Below, in pieces: positions 59,452-64,000 of a stretch of 64,000 nucleotides of DNA (its first letter is position 1; each line of letters begins with the position of its first letter). The DNA is taken from NCBI GenBank assembly GCA_015183035.1, contig JACZZP010000018.1, positions 434,001 through 498,000 of the forward strand. Direction: 5' to 3'. The notes beneath the pieces are model-generated. The model made no database searches and was not told where the DNA came from. It worked only from the letters and a program-made list of their open reading frames with translations. This DNA is from Meloidogyne chitwoodi (lineage: Eukaryota; Nematoda; Chromadorea; Rhabditida; Meloidogynidae). A program made the translations under genes and the position numbers.

Positions 59452-60709
59452 GTGTGACGACATTTGCGCCGTTGACATTTGCGCCGCGACACTTGCGCTG
59501 CGACTTATGCGCCGACGACATTTGCGGCGACGACTTTTGCGCCGACGACTTTTGCGCCGGAAATATTTTAAAACGCGACATTTGCGCCGCCTTTAAATTT
59601 AAAAAAAAAGTAATATGTATTTATTAAAGGATTAAAAAATTATTAAAAAATTAAACTAAAATGTATCAACTAAATAAATCCGATTAAGATTCTAAATATT
59701 CATTCTTTTAAATATTTGGCTATTGTATGTTATAGCGGACTTTTTCTTTCTGTACCGATCCGGATGAGTGAGGTGTCATTCGAAAGCTCTTGCAAAACTT
59801 AGTCGAACTAGACATGGGGGAAGTTGATCCGACGTCTATAAGCCGAGTTACAGGTCCCCGAATATTGAAAAATTATAGGGGGGACCAAGCTCTACTAAGT
59901 GATTACTGCGGCTGCACTTTAATTATTTTCACTGATGTGAATTAATTATGTAATTTGCGCCGTAGAATAACGCATGTACCAAAAGCCAACGAGAGATGGG
60001 CTCTCAAATGAAGAAGTCATAAAACACTCCCAATTGGTCCAAGTTTGGCGTGTTTCTAGCAAACTTCGATCCTTCATAGCTTTGTTCAAAATCGTTCAAT
60101 CAAAACGATTTTGGTCTCATTCGATAGGTCTCGAAGAGTTCTTTCGAATGAGCTATATACTCATATTCGAATTTTTCACCCCAAAAATGAGATTACTCCC
60201 CCTATGATTTTTCAATTTTCGGGGACCTGTAACTCGGCTCTTAGACGTCGGATCAACTTCCCCCATGTCTGCAAGAGCTTTCGAATGACACCTCACTCAT
60301 CCGGATCGGTACAGAAAGAAAAAGTCTCTATAACATACAATATTCAAATATTTAACTGCACAAATATAGCTGCAGTCTTTTTTCATTCATTAGAGCATAA
60401 AAAAGGAATTGATAATTGGGTTGATTAGTTGCTAATTAATATTTCAAACCTGTTAGGCTGTTGAAAATTTTAATAATATCATTTAAATAAATGATTAAAT
60501 TTAATTTTAAAATCATTTTAGACTTAATTCTTTTTAAAATTTAATTTTTTAAATCTTTAATATTACTTTACTTTTTTAATTTAAAGGCGGCGCAAATGTC
60601 GCGTTTTAAAATATTTCCGGCGCAAAAGTCGTCGCCGCAAATGTCGTCGGCGCATAAGTCGCAGCGCAAGTGTCGCGGCGCAAATGTCAACGGCGCAAAT
60701 GTCCTGCAA
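59452..60709. mobile_element. Inverted-repeat DNA element B, long GC-rich TIRs, probable Mutator-like
   Basis: Terminal inverted repeats of about 140 bp (59452-59595 and 60585-60709) share GACATTTGCGCCG, CGCGACACTTGCGCTGCGAC, CGACGACATTTGCGGCGACG and ATATTTTAAAACGCGACATT. The direct repeat CCTATTAAACG flanks it (59441-59451, 60710-60720). A second pair of inverted repeats lies inside (59729-59882 and 60199-60335). Long TIRs and an 8-11 base duplication fit Mutator-like elements. No transposase ORF is seen, so it is non-autonomous. Confidence 0.75.
59729..60335. repeat. Inner inverted repeat within element B
   Basis: Arms of about 140-150 bases, e.g. GATCCGGATGAGTGAGGTGT and CATGGGGGAAGTTGATCCGA on the left with their inverses on the right. 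The left arm has a 17-base insertion around 59800. They enclose the core shared with element A, so this looks like an older element inside a newer TIR pair. Confidence 0.8.
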
Positions 60710-60985
60710 CCTATTAAACGACCTCGATAAAATCAAATAAAGGAAAAAGAGAGATAATTGAAAGAGAGAAAAAGACTAATGCTTGTTCGAAAGACCAAAT
60801 AATAATTCATTTGACAAAATCCCAATTAGGAAATTTGGACAAAACGTCCAAATTTTTGAAAAACAAATTTACCGCACTTTAAAATTAAAAAATAAAATAA
60901 ATAATTTTTAAAAAATTAAAAATACAAATTTGAACTCTAAAAAATGTGTTTTATAAAATAAATAAATCTTATTTCCCCAAATAAT

Positions 60986-62959
60986 TTATTCAGTCATCAA
61001 AATTAGTTGTTCAATTCTTTTTTGAATATTTAATATTTTTGGTCTATCCAAAGGCTTAACTTTTATTAGTGAAGAAATTAATAAAATTATATCTTCTTTA
61101 AAACTTTAAAAAAATAAAATTTAATTAAAAAAGTAATTTTATTAAATTACGGTGCAGTTTTATTAAAGGAAAGTTTGGCAGATTGGACAGCTAAGGCTAC
61201 TTAAAAAAAAAATAAATAAATATTTTTAAAAATAAAAATACCACTATCCCCTCGCTCATGGACTTCATCAAAAGGTGAAACAAAATAACAAAGAGCATAA
61301 AAAACACAACCAAGAGACTAAAAAAAAATTAAATAATTTTAAATAGGTCAAATAAATCAAACTATTTTTTGATTTTTATAAAAAAATTTTTAATTCAAAA
61401 AATATGGAGAATTTATTTAAATGGTGTCTCTTTTATTTGATTAAATAAAAATTTAAAAAAATTCTAACAAACCCAAATATCAACAGATTCATCAATTTTT
61501 ACTCCAACTTCACAAGTAAATAGTTCTGGAGCTCTATAAGGCCTTTAAAAATTAATTTAAAAAATTAAATAAAATTAAAAAAAACCTAACATTGTACAAA
61601 ATTGGGCTGCTTCATCTAACATTTTTCTACTTTCAAAAGTATCTTCAATTATTTTTGGACATTCCATTGCTGAACCAAAATCAATTAATTGAAGAGTATA
61701 AATATCTTTAAAGAACATTAAATTGCCGGGTTTTAAATCTCTAAAAAATGGAAAAAAAAATTTTGGACAAAATGTCATTGGGACAAAATGTCAAAATTCC
61801 TCTAAATTGTTAATTAAAATTCTAAAATTGCTTAAAAAAATTTTGACGTTTTTTGTTTTTAAAATTATTTTTAAATTTATTAATTGGTAATTTTAATTAA
61901 AAATTTTTTTAGTTAACTCAAACCTGTGGGCTATTGAAGGATTTGAATTGTGTAAATACCCAATTGCTTCACAAATCTAAAAATAATTTTTAAAAAATTG
62001 AAAAATTTAAAAAATTTTCTGGCTGCTAAGCCTCTTATAAAGTTCAAAAAAAATTTCTAAAATTTTTAAAAATTTCAAAAAAACCTGTCTAAAAAATTGA
62101 AGCAAAACTTTTCTTTCAATAAAATGTTGTGATTGTCTTCTTTTAGCTAATTCCTCTTGTAACGATCCAAGACGACAAAAAGGAAAAACTAAACAAAATT
62201 CTGAAAATGTTGGATCTTGAGAACGTCCTTCAGAAAAACCAAAAAATGGCAAAATATGTGGACAATTACCAAAACGAACAAGTAACTTTAAATAAAAAGA
62301 AAATAAAATTAATTAAACACATTGGCAGTGGTCCAAAGAAACATACAAAATTATAAAAATCTTTAAAAAAATTTTAAAATTTTTAAAATTTCCACAAGCA
62401 CTACCAAGTAGAGGTAAGGGAACAAGCAAAATTTTCTCAAAGACTAAAGTGCTCCAAACTAATATTTTGACCATAAATAAATATTTTTGGGTATTACTGA
62501 AGATATAGATTGTGTTTCTTTTTAGTATTTAATATTTTACGAATTTTTTTTATACTTTATAAAAAAAATTTAAATAATTTGGTAATATTTCTAAAAAATA
62601 AAAAAATAATTCGTAGAAAGTTTATTTTACAAAAAAGACGCTACCCACACTTTTGCAGTAAATTTAAACATTTACAAAAAGGTCAAAAAATATTTTAAAA
62701 AAATTCAAACAAACCTCAATCTCCTGTCTGACACATTTAATTTCATCCTGACCATGACAAAGAATCTTTTTGATAGCAAATTCTTCATATTTGCTAGAAG
62801 CATCTTCTGCCAAATAAATTTGACTAAATCCACTAAAATTAAATAAATTATTTAATAAATTAAAAAAGAAAACCCTGTAGCAATTAATTTTTTTAATTTT
62901 AATAATTTTCCATCAATTTCAATGTCTACGTCTCTACTACTGCTAATACATCCTCCCAT
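60986..62959 (-). CDS. STK16: STK16-like Ser/Thr protein kinase
   Basis: NAK-family kinase of the Golgi/membrane-associated STK16 type. The N terminus MGGCISSSRDVDIEIDG carries an N-myristoylation glycine and an adjacent cysteine for palmitoylation, as in STK16. A glycine-rich loop follows (ATGGFSQIYLAED), then EEFAIKKILCHGQDEIKCVR (catalytic Lys), LGSLQEELAKRR and the catalytic loop HRDLKPGNLMF. The metal-binding motif is DFGSA, the P+1 region FRPYRAPELFTC, then SVDIWSLGCVFYALCYFVSP and GDSVALAVQ, a STK16 signature. Stop 60986-60988, ATG 62959, nine or ten exons. All catalytic residues are present. COLGALT ends 432 bases upstream on the same strand. Confidence 0.92.
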
Positions 62960-63307
62960 CAATTAGAAATAAATTTTTTTTTAATTATATAAAAATTAAA
63001 AAATAAATAAATTTTAATAGAAAAAATACTATAAAATAAATTAAAAAAAATTTTAATTTAATTTAAAAAAAAAATTAAATGGCACATATAAATTAATTAA
63101 AGTTTAAAGCAAAATTAAAAAAAAATATTAAGATGGGTATTATTAAGTTAAAGCAAAATTTTAAAATGAGCAAATTAAAAAAATATATATTAAAAATAAA
63201 TAATGTCAAACTTTTCTGATAAACTAATATTTTCTGATAGCAAAAAATTAATTTTTTTTCGATGTTGAAGCAAAAAAAACTGAAGCAAAGTTTCAATTTT
63301 AATTTAT

Positions 63308-63336
63308 GTGCTTCTCCACCTTAGGAAGAGAAGCAC
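63308..63336. other. Hairpin between COLGALT and STK16 genes
   Basis: GTGCTTCTC, a loop of about 11 bases, GAGAAGCAC. It lies about 55 bases past the COLGALT stop, so it may be in that 3' UTR. Function unknown. Confidence 0.35.
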
Positions 63337-63391
63337 ACCTAAACTCTTACAAAAAATAAAAAATTAGAAAAGTTTGACTTTAAAAAATAGA

Positions 63392-64000
63392 TTAGAATTC
63401 ATCTTTATTAAAATTAATTTTATTATTATTATTTTCCAAAAATTCTTTTTTGCTTAAAAAATGATCTTTATCATCATCTTTATTATTATTAAAATAATAA
63501 TTAAAAACCTCTTTACTATCTTCTGTATCGCTAATATAATCCAATTGATGTTTATAACGTTCAGGTTCCAAAATTACTGGATAAGCAGCAAAAGCTTTTA
63601 TCTTTGCTTCATCTTCTCCATTATTTGCTTCATTTTCATCTTCAAAAGCAAAATAATTACTCCAAACCTTGTTAGGGTGTTGTCCATACATTATTGGCAA
63701 AAATTCATCCAAAGCCAACAGTTTATTTAATGGATCAGCTTTTATTAGCTTTTTAGCTCCAGAATGGCTTATAGCATAACCAATTGTCCAATAAGAATAA
63801 GTCACTGTGCTGAGATGTTTATTACCTTTTTTAAAAAATAAAAATTAAAAAAGTTTCAGTTTTTGAAATATATCAACAAATTTTTTATTCGAAAAAACTC
63901 GTCGAGTTGAGTCGAATAAGATCAAAAAAGAGCTTCTGACTCAAGCCTACGTTTAATTACAGGCTTTCAAAAATCAAAAAACAAAAGGGGGGACCAAGCG
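63392..64000 (-). CDS. COLGALT1: Procollagen galactosyltransferase (GLT25D), 3' part
   Basis: ER enzyme that adds galactose to hydroxylysine of collagen. Only the last exon (63392-63825) is in the window; the rest lies beyond 64000. It reads STVTYSYWTIGYAISHSGAK, KLIKADPLNKLLALDEFLPI, MYGQHPN, then YPVILEPERYKH and LDYISDTEDS, matching the C-terminal domain of the family (YWTLGY, DEFLPVMF, YVSDTE). The tail is Asn/Asp-rich and ends NKDEF, a KDEL-like ER-retention signal. Stop 63392-63394. The acceptor at 63826-63827 fits the family reading KGNKHLS. The partial intron 63826-64000 holds the beginning of a repeat seen at 59880. Confidence 0.87.

Overview
The window is eukaryotic nuclear DNA that is very AT-rich, with many short AT-rich introns (often about 50 bases, acceptors of the TTTTAG/TTTCAG kind), close gene spacing and long same-strand runs of genes. 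Gene content (SMAD4-type co-Smad, sarcoglycan, TTLL4-type ligase, collagen galactosyltransferase) is animal. The spacing and composition suit a nematode, and a plant-parasitic tylenchid such as Meloidogyne is the best guess. That is inference: no species-diagnostic sequence was recognised. Exon limits below were read by eye from splice signals and family similarity and may be off by a few bases.

Layout. 0.5-7.0 kb (minus): PGRMC/cytochrome-b5-like protein, mitochondrial-type thioredoxin, TTLL4-like polyglutamylase. 7.5-8.1 kb (plus): small unknown protein. 9.7-14.8 kb (plus): 21-exon zinc-finger gene built from seven copies of a finger-finger-CFP module. 16.8-19.8 kb (plus): PTB-domain protein with a proline-rich tail. 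20.3-53.8 kb: ten genes all on the minus strand, in map order UNG, INO80E, SMAD4, HIBADH, INPP4, unknown, RPA2, CAP-Gly/CLIP-like, sarcoglycan (nine host genes; gaps 320-726 bases). A complete Ty3/gypsy-type element (30216-34278, with its own plus-strand pol ORF) lies in the last intron of INPP4. 54.5-56.2 kb (plus): ORF with 98 identical 15-base units encoding RHKSQ. 56.9-58.4 kb (plus): unknown acidic protein. 58.8-60.7 kb: two abutting, nested inverted-repeat DNA elements. 61-64 kb (minus): STK16-like kinase and the 3' end of a procollagen galactosyltransferase gene that leaves the window.

Non-genic structure is abundant. At least five short inverted-repeat elements have clear 8-10 base target duplications; there are about eleven degenerate tRNA-like (A-box/B-box) copies, mostly in introns; and several simple-repeat families are each confined to a few neighbouring genes.

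The genes do not form one pathway. RPA2, UNG and INO80E share DNA maintenance/chromatin roles and sit in the same-strand run, whose gaps would fit polycistronic transcription with trans-splicing, but this is not shown by sequence alone. The strongest candidates for something undescribed are the RHKSQ gene, the seven-module zinc-finger protein, the gag-less but apparently young retroelement, and the nested inverted-repeat elements at 58.8-60.7 kb.
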